From assembly GCA_021396245.1 (NCBI GenBank), contig WNYE01000010.1, positions 474,673 through 538,672 on the forward strand: a stretch of DNA of 64,000 nucleotides. Reading direction: 5' to 3'. This stretch comes from Sporothrix humicola (taxonomy: Eukaryota > Ascomycota > Sordariomycetes > Ophiostomatales > Ophiostomataceae). Made by a program: the position numbers and the translations under genes. The notes under the pieces are model-generated. The model did no database searches, was not told the origin of the DNA, and worked only from the letters and a program-made list of their open reading frames with translations. Shown piece after piece: positions 23,679 through 35,352 of this stretch; position 1 is the first letter of the stretch; the number at the start of each line of letters is the position of its first letter.

Positions 23679-24943
23679 TTACTCCTGCTGTTCGCCAATG
23701 TGGCGCTCGCTCTCGGGTTTCCAGGTACCTAAACCTGTTAGCAACATCATCCAAAACAAAAAAACCTGACACAGCGCTGCTAGGAACCAGAAGACACGCG
23801 CAGACGTCACTTACCCTCGAAATCGTGCTTGACAAAGGCCATCGGGTCATCGTAGTCCTTGGCGCCCATTTGCTCGACTCCTGGCGAGAAGGACGTGATG
23901 GGCAGCACAATGACATCGCCCACGCGCTTGGGCGCGTCCATGCCCGTGAAATTGCGCCAGTCAATCAGACCGGACGAGTCGGCCATGTCGAAGAAGCGGT
24001 CGTCGTTAAAGTAGCCGAAGATGATGTCGGTCCACACGGCAGGGCCCGTGAACTCGACCACGTTGTTGCCGCGGAAGGCGGCCAGTTTGCCCTCCCGCTT
24101 GAGGCGCAGGGTCTCGTTGGTGATGTGGGTGACAATCTGGCGCAGGATGGGGTGGCCTGGCTTGGACTGGATGGTCCACTGGCAGAACTGGATGCGGCGA
24201 GAGTACCAATCATGCCAGTCCGGACGGTCGGGGTCAGCCTCAATACCAATCACCAGGCCAATTGCCTCGCGGGGCACGCTCTCAGGGATCCACTCGAGGG
24301 CGCTGCGGATGGCGTAGGTGTCAATGTCGGAGTAGATGCCGCCGCGGGCCAGCAGGATCAGATAACGGAAGAAGTCGGCTTTGAGAACGGGAAGAGGGAG
24401 GGCGTCGTAGGCCTCGAGGACCTCAGGAACGGCGGCATAGAGCAAGCGCAGAAGCTTGAGGGCAACGGCATCGGTAATGACCTCGTGGATGAAACCTGGG
24501 TGCTGCTCGGTCCAGGTGGCCTCTTGCTCACGGAAATTGAACTCGCCGTTGGCCGGGGTGTATTTCCATGTCTGCCAGATGTAGGCGGGGAACTTCTTGT
24601 TAACGTCGTAGGGGTACTGGTAGGCCAGTTTGTCGTAGAGGGTCAACTTGGAGAGGTCTGGGACCTGGAGAGTCTTTTGGCCACCAACGTTGCCATTGCT
24701 AATCTGGTGTGAGCCAGCGCCAGCGCCAGCACCAACGCCTGAGGACGAGGAGGAAGAAGAAGCTATTGATTGGCCGCCCTGGCCATTTTGCGAAGTAGTG
24801 GCGCCTGTGGACGCGGCGGCGGCGGCAGCAGCCTTTTGGTCCTGTAATAATACGGACCCGGGGGTTGTGTGTGAGCGGGTTGTGATGTAAAAGACGGCGA
24901 GGAAGAACGCGGCCGCAATGAGGGCCCGTTTGAAGGTGAGCAT
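23679..24943 (-). CDS. OCH1: Initiation-specific alpha-1,6-mannosyltransferase
   Basis: Och1 adds the first alpha-1,6-mannose to N-glycan cores in the cis-Golgi and so begins outer-chain mannan in fungi. Two exons are inferred, 24943-23815 and 23728-23679. The 86-nt intron has donor GTAAGT, branch GCTAAC and acceptor TTTAG, and the product is about 392 residues. It shows a type II topology with a short basic N terminus and one membrane anchor (about 8-20). A low-complexity Ala/Ser/Gly stem spans about 37-90. The GT32 catalytic domain carries YIWQTWK (about 121-127), the LLARGGIYSDIDT block with its DXD at 206-208, and PGHPIL. The small last exon restores the conserved ending TWKPESERHIGE. The start is the first ATG. 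The open frame extends upstream only through a TTG codon, so a longer N terminus is unlikely. Confidence 0.94.
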
Positions 24944-27900
24944 GGTTGCTGTTCGGAGAGAGGCGAGTAAGGAGGAGGGAGCTCGTGGAAGGGCCAAAGA
25001 CGAGATTGAAGCCAAAGTCGAGGGTGAGGGACAGGTCGCGGCTGTCGGAGCTCAAACGAGTAAATGGTTTCTCAGGAAATCGAGTTGTGTTCGAACGAGA
25101 TCATCTGGCAGGTCGGGAGTCGAGAGAGAAAAAAAAGCCAGAAAAAGGAGGAAGTAAGAAATAGGGGAAGAGGAGCTCTCTTAGTCTGCAAGATAGGCAA
25201 AGAGAGATGTGGGGAGATAGGACAAGAAAGGGGAAAGAGAGAATGAAGTAGTAAGAAACAACAATGGCGATGGGATTAAAAGAGAAGGAAAATAAAAAAG
25301 GAGGAAAGGAGGAAAAAGAAAAGAGACGACCGAAGCAAGGTTTCGCTTCCGTGGCGTAATGGTGCAAGATATGTAAGATACAAAGGAACAAAGTACACAT
25401 GCGAATACGTGGTGCCTTGTCGTTTTCCTTATTGCTAGCTCTTGCTTCAAAAATTTTAAAACGGGCTCGCTGGGCGTTTGGGATATGAGGGCGTCTGGGC
25501 GGTTTTGGTGTTTGTTAAAGAAGCCAGAAAAGCAGGAAGTGCAGGGGGTTGAGAAAAGGTACTTCGTAAGCGAGACGCGCAATCGAGGAAAGCTGTGTGG
25601 ATTTGCTTGGGCGTGGGTGTGTGAACTCGTAGTGGGTAAGCGTTAGCGTGTTGCGGGTACGAGCTGGTACGAGCTTGTTGTCGTCACAGTACGAGATAGT
25701 GGTCAGCGTGCGCCGTGGCGGCCGTTCAGGGCAAGCAGAACGAGATGGGGCGCTGTGACCTGGTAAACTGCCTGACTTCAGGCCGGAACCAGTGAAATGC
25801 AGTGGTGGACAAGAGTAATAATGGGTGGAGAAGGATGCCACAGTGGGTCGGCAGTGTGAATGGAGCGCTGAAGGATCCGGTAGGGCGGGAGAAGAAGTTG
25901 AGGAAGTGAAGAGAGCGAACAACAAAACGAGAGAGAAAGAGCAAGAAGCAGAAAAAGAAAATTACAAAACGAAGCACAAAAGAAAACACAGCGGTCAGAC
26001 GTCAGACAGTTTGTCAGGTGCTTGTAGCAGAGTCTGCGCGTGTCCGTCCGCCGCTTCCGTTGTTTCGGAGACGGCGAGTGGTGGGCGTTTGATAGAAATG
26101 GAAATCGGGCAAATCTCGAAAATCCCAAATCTCGAAAGGCGAAGAGCTAGAGAAAAGAAGCGCTACGAGAAGCGCGGTAGCGTTGTTAGCGTTGTTTTGC
26201 GAGCTTTGCGGATTGCAAGATATCTTGCTAAAATATTTAGGTTGTTTGCTTTCTTGTGTACCAGTCGTGCGTAGGAGGCGTCGATTGTCATGCTCTTGAT
26301 GTCTCTTGATGTCTCTCGTTCGTCTTGTGGCGGCTGCAGTGACAGGCCATAAATTGGGAGAAATAAAGAGAGCAAAGAGCAGGGGGTAGACAGGTATGGT
26401 ATCACGACGACGGGCATATCTCGAAATGGGAAGGGCAAAGGGAAGAAAGGGACAGACAAAAGGGCCGGGAGGGGACACGACGGATCCTTACATGCTCAAT
26501 GGGCGGTGGAGATCGGCGGATGTCTCCTTTGTGTGCCTTGATTTTGGCGAGGGTCTTTGTTTGTGTATTTGTGTACTTGTGTATGTGTGTACTTTGTGCG
26601 TTCTTCGTCTTTTAGGTGTGATGTGTTTGTTCGGCGTTACTTTCAGGTGAGCTCGTTTGTTGTTCTCGCCGGTCTGTTTTGCTTGCTTTTTTTGCTTTAT
26701 TTTTGTTGTCGAGCTTTATTTTGGCTGGCCGTTGCTTTGTCTCGTTTGTGTGAGATGACACGAGGTGGAACAGGCGGAACGGGCAGGACGAGACCGAATG
26801 CGCGCGCGACAAAAAGAGGAGATAAGTTGCAAGATGTTGCAGGAACACGACAAAGGACGAAGCTTCGTCTGGTCACAAAATAAGCATACGTCGTAGAAGA
26901 GGATCACGAAGAGGATCGCAATGAGGATCGTGGAGAGTGAGGTGAGGTGAGGACAATGCAAAATGCAAAATGCAAAAGGCGTGAGCACGGGAAGCGAAGC
27001 GAGAAACGAAACGAATGCAAAGTCAAGCAACGTCGTCGAAAAGGAACAGCTCACTCGCCGGCTCTCCAGGATTGGTCGAGTTTCCGTTGTCTGCGGTAGA
27101 TTAATTCCTGATTGAAAAAAATACCGAGCAACAGCAGCAACAGGAAAAAACGGATGTTCGGAGGGAGGCAGAAGAGGGGAACAGGGAAAGAAGGTTGAGG
27201 GCTAAACGCGAGGGAGGATATATAAAAGGAGCGGAATAATAGACGATGGCAATCTAAATTTGGTGGTGAAGTCAGGGACAGGCGGATGGTGATGCATGCA
27301 CATTGAGAAGCAAAAGTTTACAAAGACCACAAACACAACACGGATGGCGATAAAAAGGGGTAAAGAGACAAGGGACACGGAGAATTGCTTTGGGGAAGGT
27401 ACAGAGGGAAGGAACGACGGGGGACCAAAACAATTGATATGGATAACAGTCACGTAGACTCGGATGCCGTTTGAGGAAAGAGCAATCTGTAGCATATCGC
27501 CGGATACCTTTTTGATCGCCTCGCGCCTTCCAGAAGCTGAGCTGGAAGCGCTTTCCTTTTTCTCTTCTCTACTGTGGGATGGCCGCGTCCAGCGAATAGA
27601 CAGCCGCGCTTTCCTAACCACACGTGTTTGAGCTTAATAAAAGAACCTGCTCCGAAAAGGTGCTTTGTGGCGTCGAGCTTTTCTGAGGCTGACCGACGCC
27701 GTCATCCTTCGCCTCGCATTTTTCGGTGTAAAACGTGGCTATTATGCTTTCGCTATTTCCTAATATTCTCTGTCCGCATCTTGTCACTCTTTTCGTTATC
27801 CTGTATCCTCTTCTGCAATTCCCCGAAACGGGGCGTTTTCACGACATGGCATATTGCAGAAAGGAAAAAGAGGAGTACGGAATATTAGATATTCAATTGC

Positions 27901-30900
27901 AGATAGAGGGAGCATGCACGCCTGTCAATATTGATGCTTGTGCAGGGGTGGTGGTTACTAAGGCAGGTAATAGGGGACAAAAAGGAGAAGAAAGGGCCAA
28001 GAAAAAAAGGGAAAGGTGAGTAGAGTGGAATCTTGAATTGCCAAAGTGCGCCAAGACATGCGATAAAGATGCTTGGAAAGCTGAGGAGAAAAGGTAAAAA
28101 GGCCAATCAAATTAAACAAAAAAGCCTCTTTCGAGGACGGAGAAACTGGCATGCCAAATATTTCCCAGTTACCAAGACGGAGAGCAAAAAACTCACCGGC
28201 AAAATGGACATCTCAAATGGCCATTTCGACGAATATCAATGGAGTCAAGGTAGTATTTTGATGGAGCATTCTACAATATTCTTTACACAGTACTCCGTAT
28301 TTCCATGCTTGTCTAATCCTCAACAAAGAAGTCTCCGTCCTTCATTTTGGGAAGCAGGGTCCAATTCCTTGATTTTTGACGTTCGATGTTCAATCTTCAA
28401 TCTCATCTGTTGCGATGCCTTTCAAGCTTTCCCATGCCTTTGGAAGGGACGATCAAACAAGCCCAGCAAGTTGTTCGCATGGTTCGAATGCTGCTCGGTA
28501 GATGGGCGGTTGGCCGTTGATTAAAGGATTGGCGAGGGTGAGTGACAGACAATCGCTATTTTACTTTATTTGCGTGCCGCTGCTGCGCCTGGCATGGAAG
28601 CTGCACAATTACATTTTTGTATCCGAACTGCCTTGATTTTGTTTAAAGAGAAGGACGACGCATCGAATGTTGTTGAAGGGCCCGTCTTTCTACAATGCAT
28701 GTACTCTACAAACCAGTGTACCCGAGTACAATTATTTAGCACTCCGTACGGAGTATATAAAAGTACTTTACGATGTATCTTGCAAAGCCTGATTTTCGTC
28801 CCTTTACTGTGTACGTTGGCAGCGATCTACGCTGGCTCCTTTTACCATTGTGTTTTGCCTTTGCCAAGGGACGTGTTCACCATCCAGGGACACTGGCAAA
28901 ATACAGCCACAAAAATACTTCAAGAGGAAGTAGACCATTTTAAACCTGTCAAAGTTAAAGTGGGCGGCCACTAAGCGTCCTTCAACGAAGCACGACAACG
29001 AACAATAATAAATGGACTAGGGCAATCCGTGGCACCAAAAAGAAGGGCCGGTCACATTTGCAGATCGATATCGATTGAGACGAAGGAAAATAAAGATGGG
29101 AAGAATAAGGGAACACAGGGGGAGCGCATCTTGAGCAAAAATAGAGGCGCAGAGGTGATATTCCATCTGTCCCGGCACTCCCCTTCTCCTTGCATGGTTG
29201 CAAAGTCGGATGTGACCCAAGCGATGCTGAATCAATGAGAATCAATGGGGTTTGGAGCGAATTAACCTCTCAAACAACTGAGCACTTGTTGTTACAGGCG
29301 TTCTTTTTGCAGCAGAAACAGCAACGATCGACAATGGAATGGAGTCCTCCCAAATCTGCCCTCAATCTGCCCCCATTCTGCCCCCCATGCTCTTCTTCTC
29401 TTCATATTTCACCCATCCCTGGCTTGCCTGGCAAGACAAAGCGCGGCCCTTGCTAAAGCTGAAACCAGCGGGCATGAGACTATGACGACATTGGGTTGGG
29501 GGTGGGAGAAAACCAGTGGAAAAAATATGGTGGGACAGATCCTCTTCTTTTTAGATTTACAGGCCAGAGTCATTCCGACATTTTCATTCTTTTGTCCTTT
29601 TTTGTGGTCCTTCCTGTGGGGTTTTTTGTGGCCATATTCGGTACTCAATGCCCAGCGGAAAGTCTCGCTTTTGTCTTGGACAGCACAAAGAGTGAAAAGA
29701 CGTGCTTCGGTGGCGAGTGGGAAAGCTGGGCATCAGCGCGGAAGGTGCCGGCGCCTGACAAAGCACACATTTTGAGAACGAGTAAATATCCTGAAAACGT
29801 GTTTTGTAGTTGAGTAGCTTATTGTTGTTGATGTTTTGTACTTTGCTTTTATGATTTTGAATCGAGATTGTTTTTTCTTTTTCTCTCACGTTTCCTTGTT
29901 TTTACCATTTTCTCATGATATTTATTGCTTTTTTGTGATAAACGGCTTTCTTTTCTAACAGTCTTTTTGTCCGCCCTTTCTTCCCAACCTCTCACACCAC
30001 CCGACTTTAACGTTTTTCGTTCTCGTATTGACCTGTTTTTTTACTGTTTATGGCGCCTGCTTGGCGTTCGCGTGGCAGCCATTCTGTCGCCGTTGGATCA
30101 GCCTTGGAGGGAATACGAACTGCGAGAACAAGAAATCGAGGACAAAGTCCCAAAGACACTGCATGATGGTTGCTGTTCGCGGAGGAGACTGTCCGGTACA
30201 CAAAGACGCCCACAGATGCACGTCGATGCACGTTGTGAGACCCAACGACCAGCCACCAGCCAAAGGATTTCGTATCTGCATCCCGTCCCATAGGACAGAG
30301 AACTGTGAAGTACTTGTGCTCGATGTATATTTTCCCCTTGTGTCGTTTCTGTCTTCAGTCTCGATAACTGGATCGGCCGGATGGTGAGCCGAGAGAGGGA
30401 CAGGTACTTCAAGCAACTAGCGGATGCTGTTGGCCACCTCTTACCTCTCGTGTCTGCACTCGTAGTGTAGTTGACCCATCCATGCTCGTGTCTGCAGTCA
30501 GAACATAAAAAAAAAGTAAGAATAGGTCGGTGAGGCTCAAAGATCTGGCCAGCAAAGGTCTGGCCATCAGCCTGGGGCATGGACTTCGGGATCGGATCGA
30601 CCGCCAAGGGAGATCGAGCGGTAGATGTCTTTTGTTTTGTGTCGGATCATCCTCTCATCCTCTCTGGATTGATTTTTTTCTGTTTTCTGTCTTCGTCTAA
30701 TACAAACACTTCTTCTATTTCATCACCAGGATTTTCGTTCCTCTTTGTGTCTTTCCCCCGTCAAAATTCTTCATCGCCCTTGCGCTTCGTTTCAGAGTCA
30801 AACAACAGCCGTTTGTCCCTATCCACCCTGCCTTTTGGAATACATTCATCCTTTGTACACTTCATTTTTATACAGATATTTTGACTGTTTATCAACTCTC

Positions 30901-31828
30901 TCCCTACTGCGGCTCTTTATTTGGTTATTATTTCCACCGTATTGTATTGCATGCCTTGCGAATAGGCCTCAAGGTGTAACAAGTGTTGAAAGAAGATACA
31001 AAAAGCTGGAAGATGGTGAATGAGAAATATATTCTGCAGGGATTTATTGCGATTTGCCCCCGGATGCCAGGATTCAATCCAAGCCCACATCAACATCTGA
31101 CAAGAAGAGCCCTCAAATCTCGAGATCCCGTCCTAAAATCTTGCAAGTCTGAAATCCTGCCAAAACAGGGGCCCGGCGGGACTGGGAGCTTTGATGTTTC
31201 CCCAGTATGGAGTTCTACAACGACAAGCACAAGTACAAGGTCTCCATGCTCCATACTCCATACAAATTCCCTGATTCCTTGACAGATGCAGGGCAAACTC
31301 GTGCGACTGGCTTGTCGGCCGAGACGATCTAGATTCACAAATACTCGCAAATACTTGTGAATACCGGCGAGTGGGTTGTAGCCAGTCATTCGACAAGGTT
31401 TCGTTCCATGTTTGGACGCGCGTTCTGTCGACTTTAGCCAAGACTTGATACCGAAAGGCGAAGCAACAAAACGAAACGCAACAATTGCGCTGTAAAGTAC
31501 GACACAGTGACTCAAGAGACAAGAAAATGCGATTGGAGTTGGCGGTTACTACAAACACAGGCGAAACAAGATGGACAGGCCGCAGCAAACGGCCATACAA
31601 AACAAAACACGCAAAAAAGAGGCAAGGACGCAAGGCTGCGGCAAGTGCCATCTTTGCGCCATGTTCTCAAATGTTCTTGCACTTGCAGTCACAGCTTAGT
31701 CACAGCTGCCGTTTCAAGAATTGTAAAAACTGCAAAAAAAAGTGTGGACGCAGTATGAGCTTGGATGCAAATGTCTTCAAGGTCTATTTTCTTTTCTTTC
31801 TTTTGATCTTGATATCGAATATCGCTGT
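24944..31828. other. Large spacer upstream of OCH1, no gene recognised
   Basis: From about 24944 to 26500 the minus strand is pyrimidine-rich, consistent with a long OCH1 leader or promoter. Beyond that are AT-rich patches, a GT-rich patch at about 26545-26600, a GCAAAAT repeat near 26954-26976, and TATA-like boxes at 27230 and 28754 without a convincing gene downstream. A palindrome (ACTCCGTACGGAGT) lies at 28741-28754. Open frames at 28033-28524 and 30098-30607 have no recognisable domain and are not called. A fast-evolving multi-exon gene or a non-coding RNA could be missed here. Confidence 0.4.
28741..28754. promoter_or_regulatory. Perfect 14-bp palindrome beside a TATA-like box
   Basis: ACTCCGTACGGAGT is a perfect inverted repeat, followed at once by ATATAAAAG. 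It is the most complete copy of a half-site (TACGGAGTA) that recurs in other spacers of the window. It may be a dimeric transcription-factor site; no downstream gene was recognised, so its role is unknown. Confidence 0.35.
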
Positions 31829-32806
31829 CTAGTGGTTGATCTTGAGCGAAAAGTCGACGTGCGGCACACCCTGGTGAATGTAGCTTGTCGAGATGATATC
31901 GATGTCTGTGAGTGAAGTTAGCAGGGGTTGCAAGGAGATTGAGGGGATCGGTAAGAAGGAAAACCCACCATTGCACACGTAGGCGTCAATGTTGTCTGCC
32001 GTCAGGCCGCCCGACACCTCAATCAAGAAGGCCGAGTTGCCCTTGGCCGCCCACCGCTGGCGCAGGCTCTGGGCTGCCACCTTGACGCCGTCGCCCGTAA
32101 AGTTGTCCAGCATCACGACGTCGGCGCCTGCTGCCAGGGCCTCGTCGGCCTCCTCCTCGGACTGCACCTCGACCTCGATCTTGAGGGCAAAGCCGGCGAC
32201 GCTCTTGGCAGCCGCGACGGCGTCTGTGATGCTGCCCCGCGACCACACGTGGTTGTCCTTGAGCATGACCATGGCGCTCAGGTCCACGCGGTGCATGTCG
32301 GCGCCGCCCACCAGCATGCCGTACTTTTCCACCAGACGGAAGCCGGGCGTCGTCTTGCGAGTGCCGGCCAGGCGGCCTGTGTATCCAGCCTTGCGCAAGG
32401 CCGTCAGAACCGTGTGCGTGCGCGTGGCGATACCGGCGCAGCGTGCTAGCACGTTGAGGGCGACGCGCTCGGCCAGCAGCAGGCCGCGAGCAGGGCCCGA
32501 CACAATAGCACAGGCCGTCTTGCCGCCGTTGTCGTCCGGCGAGCCAACAAAGGCGCCCTCGGCCACCTTCCACTCAATGGTGCAGCCGCAGCGCTGGATG
32601 ATCTCGTTGACAAAGGGCACGCCGGCCACAATGCCCGGGCTCTTGGCCCACAGAGTCGCCGTGCGCGGGACATCGCCAACAACGAATCCGCCGTAGTCGA
32701 ACGAAGGAGTGTCTTCGGCCAGCCATCCGGCGACCTGCTCAGTCCACGAGGGCGGCAGGAGCGCCGACAGGGCGCCGTGGTCGAGGGGAACGCGGATCGA
32801 CGACAT
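31829..32806 (-). CDS. BNA6: Nicotinate-nucleotide pyrophosphorylase (quinolinate phosphoribosyltransferase)
   Basis: The enzyme joins quinolinate and PRPP to give nicotinate mononucleotide, CO2 and pyrophosphate, the last step of the kynurenine branch of de novo NAD synthesis. Two exons are inferred, 32806-31969 and 31905-31829. The 63-nt intron has branch CTAAC and acceptor CACAG, and the product is 304 residues, normal for the family. Landmarks are ERVALNVLARCAGIAT (about 113-128), GTRKTTPGFR at 147-156, and HRVDLSAMVMLKDNH (about 172-186). Further on are the EVEVQ strand, DVVMLDN, and SGGLTADN leading to IDIISTSYIHQGVPHVDFSLKI. Removing the intron is needed to restore that last block; read-through would keep frame but insert unrelated hydrophobic residues. 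The gene is divergent from the NADAR gene with 1.03 kb between starts. ATG 32806 gives the usual N terminus. Confidence 0.95.
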   Translation of the reverse strand: MSSIRVPLDHGALSALLPPSWTEQVAGWLAEDTPSFDYGGFVVGDVPRTATLWAKSPGIVAGVPFVNEIIQRCGCTIEWKVAEGAFVGSPDDNGGKTACAIVSGPARGLLLAERVALNVLARCAGIATRTHTVLTALRKAGYTGRLAGTRKTTPGFRLVEKYGMLVGGADMHRVDLSAMVMLKDNHVWSRGSITDAVAAAKSVAGFALKIEVEVQSEEEADEALAAGADVVMLDNFTGDGVKVAAQSLRQRWAAKGNSAFLIEVSGGLTADNIDAYVCNGGFSFLPIPSISLQPLLTSLTDIDIISTSYIHQGVPHVDFSLKINH

Positions 32807-33833
32807 GGCGGGGGAAGGTGGTGCGGGGGTGGAGAGTCGTGTAAGACGAGTGGTATTCAGCGAAGAAGAAGCGAGGTGACGAGGCTGTGAGCTTTGTTGA
32901 TTTTCTGAAATTGGTAACTTCGTCGTGACTCTTTCCCTTAAACAGCAGCTACGAAAGTCCACAAGTCGCAAGTCGTCGGAATGAGCAGGCGCGAACGGCA
33001 CAAGGCAAGGCCTCGGCCTTAGCACGCAGAAAGCGGCACTTTTTTAGTCATATTCGTGTGGTTTCCTATTCTGCCCGCCGGCGTCGGCCCCGCAGACACG
33101 GGAAGGCGGAGGGTTGCGCTATGAATTGGAGGATCTATTGGAGGAAAGAGCTCCAGTTAATTGACTCAATGCAATAGGATGCGGCTTTCACTTGATTCTC
33201 AAGTGCCGTTCTCTCTCTTTTCCCTTTCTGTCCTCTGACTCGACAAGGCTGATACGGCCCATCGTCAGGCTGTGTGACCAAGATACGCCTAGCTTCAAAT
33301 GGCTGGTGCTGGTCTTTGCGTGAAGCTTTGTGAAAATGCACTAGACACAGCCGCCTCAGGATGCACCAGTAGCTCCTGCTGTTTTATTTGACCAGACCAA
33401 ATGCGAAATCCGAAGTGATCGGACTTTCCTTCCCGTATGACTGTCCGGATTCCCAGTCCGGGGAAGGGGCTTAGCATCATTGCCTGCATGGGCCTGGATC
33501 GTGCCTTCCTTGTGGCTTGTAGAAGTGATGTGCAGTATCACGTCGTATTCAGTCTGATGCTCTCTCTGTAGATGGCCGTCGTGAACTTTGCTGTTTTGAC
33601 GAGAGAACCAACTGCGCCAACAAAAGGCCAATCGCGTCCCGCTCATCAGCCTTGCCCAGTCGCAATACATAATGAGCTGGTTGCGCACCTCTTCCCTCAA
33701 TTTACGGGCTGTCAACAATCTTCATTACTCAAACTGGACATCTCGAATCTCGCCGCCTCACATTATATATGCAACGACAGAACATTTACCTTTTCAACCC
33801 TTTACAACGACAACTACACACAAACTCAACATC
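32807..33833. promoter_or_regulatory. Shared divergent promoter region, BNA6 / NADAR gene
   Basis: This 1.03 kb interval separates the two divergent starts and holds no gene that I recognise. On the NADAR side there is a TATA-like TATATAT at 33764-33770, about 65 bp before the ATG. Co-regulation of the pair is possible but not shown by sequence. Confidence 0.5.
33764..33770 (+). promoter_or_regulatory. TATA-like box of the NADAR gene
   Basis: TATATAT in the context CATTATATATGC lies 63 bp before the ATG at 33834, at a plausible distance for a fungal core promoter with a short leader. Confidence 0.4.
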
Positions 33834-34454
33834 ATGAGTGATACACAACAGCAACAGGCCCCGCGCCGCTTCAACGACATCCCCGGCGCCCCCGTCAACT
33901 TGGAGCAGCCCCTCTTCTTCTACGGCCAGGACCGGCCCTATGGCGAGTTCTCACAATGGGCCCGCTCGACGTTTACGGTCTCCAAGACGCGCATTGCCGA
34001 GGTCACACAGATCACGGGCAAGGCGGAAGACGAGATTGAGGGCGAGGGCGAGGAGCTGACGTTTGGCTGTGCCGAGCAGTTTATGATGTTCTGCAAGGCC
34101 GTCCGCTTCGGAGACCGCGAAATCCAGCGCCAGATCCTGGCCACGCCGGACCCCCGGAAACAAAAGTCTCTGGGCGGCCGCGTGAGCAATTTCACGGAGG
34201 AAGGGTGGGACGCCATCAAGAGCGCCGTGGTCGAGGCGGGCAGCTACCACAAGTGCAAGCAGAGCAACAAGCTGAAGCGACTCTTGCTGTCGACGGGTGA
34301 CCGATTGCTGGTGGAGGCGGCCGCACGCGACCGGATCTGGGGCATCGGCTACTCCAGCACGACGGCTCTCCGACACCTCGATACCTGGGGCGAGAACCGA
34401 CTGGGCTGGGCGTTGATGCATGCCCGAGCTCTCTTGAGAGAAGAGGAGAAATAA
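33834..34454 (+). CDS. NADAR-domain protein (YbiA-like N-glycosidase family)
   Basis: This is a single exon of 206 residues. NADAR proteins related to bacterial YbiA cleave N-glycosidic bonds; YbiA acts on early riboflavin intermediates, and other members have been linked to ADP-ribose chemistry. Visible family blocks are LFFYGQDRPYGEFSQW (about 27-42), CAEQFMMFCKAVRFGD with Glu81 (79-94), LGGRVSNF (113-120), and KCKQSNKLKRLLLSTGD (about 140-156). The closing block LVEAAARDRIWGIG has Glu161 and Asp166. The N-terminal 20 residues are Gln-rich and probably disordered. An acidic loop (66-74) sits just before the Glu81 helix. The start is the first ATG after a TATA-like box; an upstream in-frame extension from about 33672 is less likely. 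The gene is divergent from BNA6 and is followed by the Ap4A phosphorylase gene. The exact substrate is unknown. Confidence 0.9.
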   Translation: MSDTQQQQAPRRFNDIPGAPVNLEQPLFFYGQDRPYGEFSQWARSTFTVSKTRIAEVTQITGKAEDEIEGEGEELTFGCAEQFMMFCKAVRFGDREIQRQILATPDPRKQKSLGGRVSNFTEEGWDAIKSAVVEAGSYHKCKQSNKLKRLLLSTGDRLLVEAAARDRIWGIGYSSTTALRHLDTWGENRLGWALMHARALLREEEK

Positions 34455-35352
34455 ATGAAGGCAATGGCTTTCACGATGGCTGCTACGATATATGACGGAC
34501 GGATCCAATACAATTTCTGGAAATATTGGACAATAGAATGATACTCAAGGGTGTATTGGACAAAGTGAATGAGGACCTAGCAAAAACACTTCGTGTAGTG
34601 AGGCAATCAAAAAAATATGATATCATTTGAGTCTTACGAGTGAGTGTTTATAGTAAAGTGCACTTTTGAATGTGACTTGTCATGGAACTCATGATAGTCG
34701 ATTAAAGAGCACATCTCACTGCACAGCCTCAGGAGGAGATGAGCGTCGTTTGAGATTCACTAGATGAACTTATATCTCGGAAATGAAGCAGACTTTAACA
34801 GTACGAGAGACCAGACTCGTCAAATGGAAGCTGTCGAATGTTAGCCCCCGTCGTGCAGCGTTAGTGCCTTCAGTGCCACTATGTACCTGTAGCTAGCCCC
34901 CATTTAGCGCCTTCCAGCGCCCTGGCTTCCGTCACCAACCAGGGCCGAGAACACAACGCATGTAACTCTACCTCGTGCATGTTGGCCGCGTCCAATCGTG
35001 TAACGCGATGCATGTTTGAATTGAACTTTTTTTTCGGACATGGCTTGCATCTTGCGGTGACGCCCAAAATATACCATCTTTTCCCTTCGTTTTCGTCTTT
35101 TCTTGCAGTGCATTCACTATTGCTGAGAACTGAAAAGAGCCCCGCTAATTCAGGTACTGGTACTCTTGTCATATAGGGCAGGAGCTGAAATTTCAGACCA
35201 ATCTGATCGACGATCTTTCTATCTTCTATCTTATCACCACATCCACCGCTCACCGACTCACCGCTCTGCATTCTTACTCTGCATTCTTGTTCTCTCACTG
35301 CAACGCACAAAGCTGCCATTGACCCTTATCTATTTCCTCTCACTCTCTCACT
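34455..35352. promoter_or_regulatory. Spacer: NADAR 3' region and APA2 promoter
   Basis: No gene is recognised. The last 150 bp before the APA2 ATG are C/T/A-rich with repeated CACC and CTCAC words, typical of a fungal leader. The preceding part is AT-richer 3' flank. Confidence 0.4.

Noticed and set aside
23729..23742. Alternative OCH1 acceptor CAG six bases before TTTAG
   Set aside because: It falls immediately after the branch-site adenine, too close for normal splicing, and the TTTAG choice gives the usual FEGTWKPESER join.
24944..25015. N-terminal extension of Och1 by 24 residues
   Set aside because: The extension starts at TTG, not ATG; the ATG at 24943 gives the normal type II anchor.
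28484..28494. GGTTCGAATGC, a B-box-like word suggesting a tRNA
   Set aside because: No acceptor, D or anticodon arm can be drawn around it.
28033..28524. 163-codon open frame upstream of OCH1/BNA6
   Set aside because: No domain is visible and the AT-rich context lacks coding bias; it may be chance.
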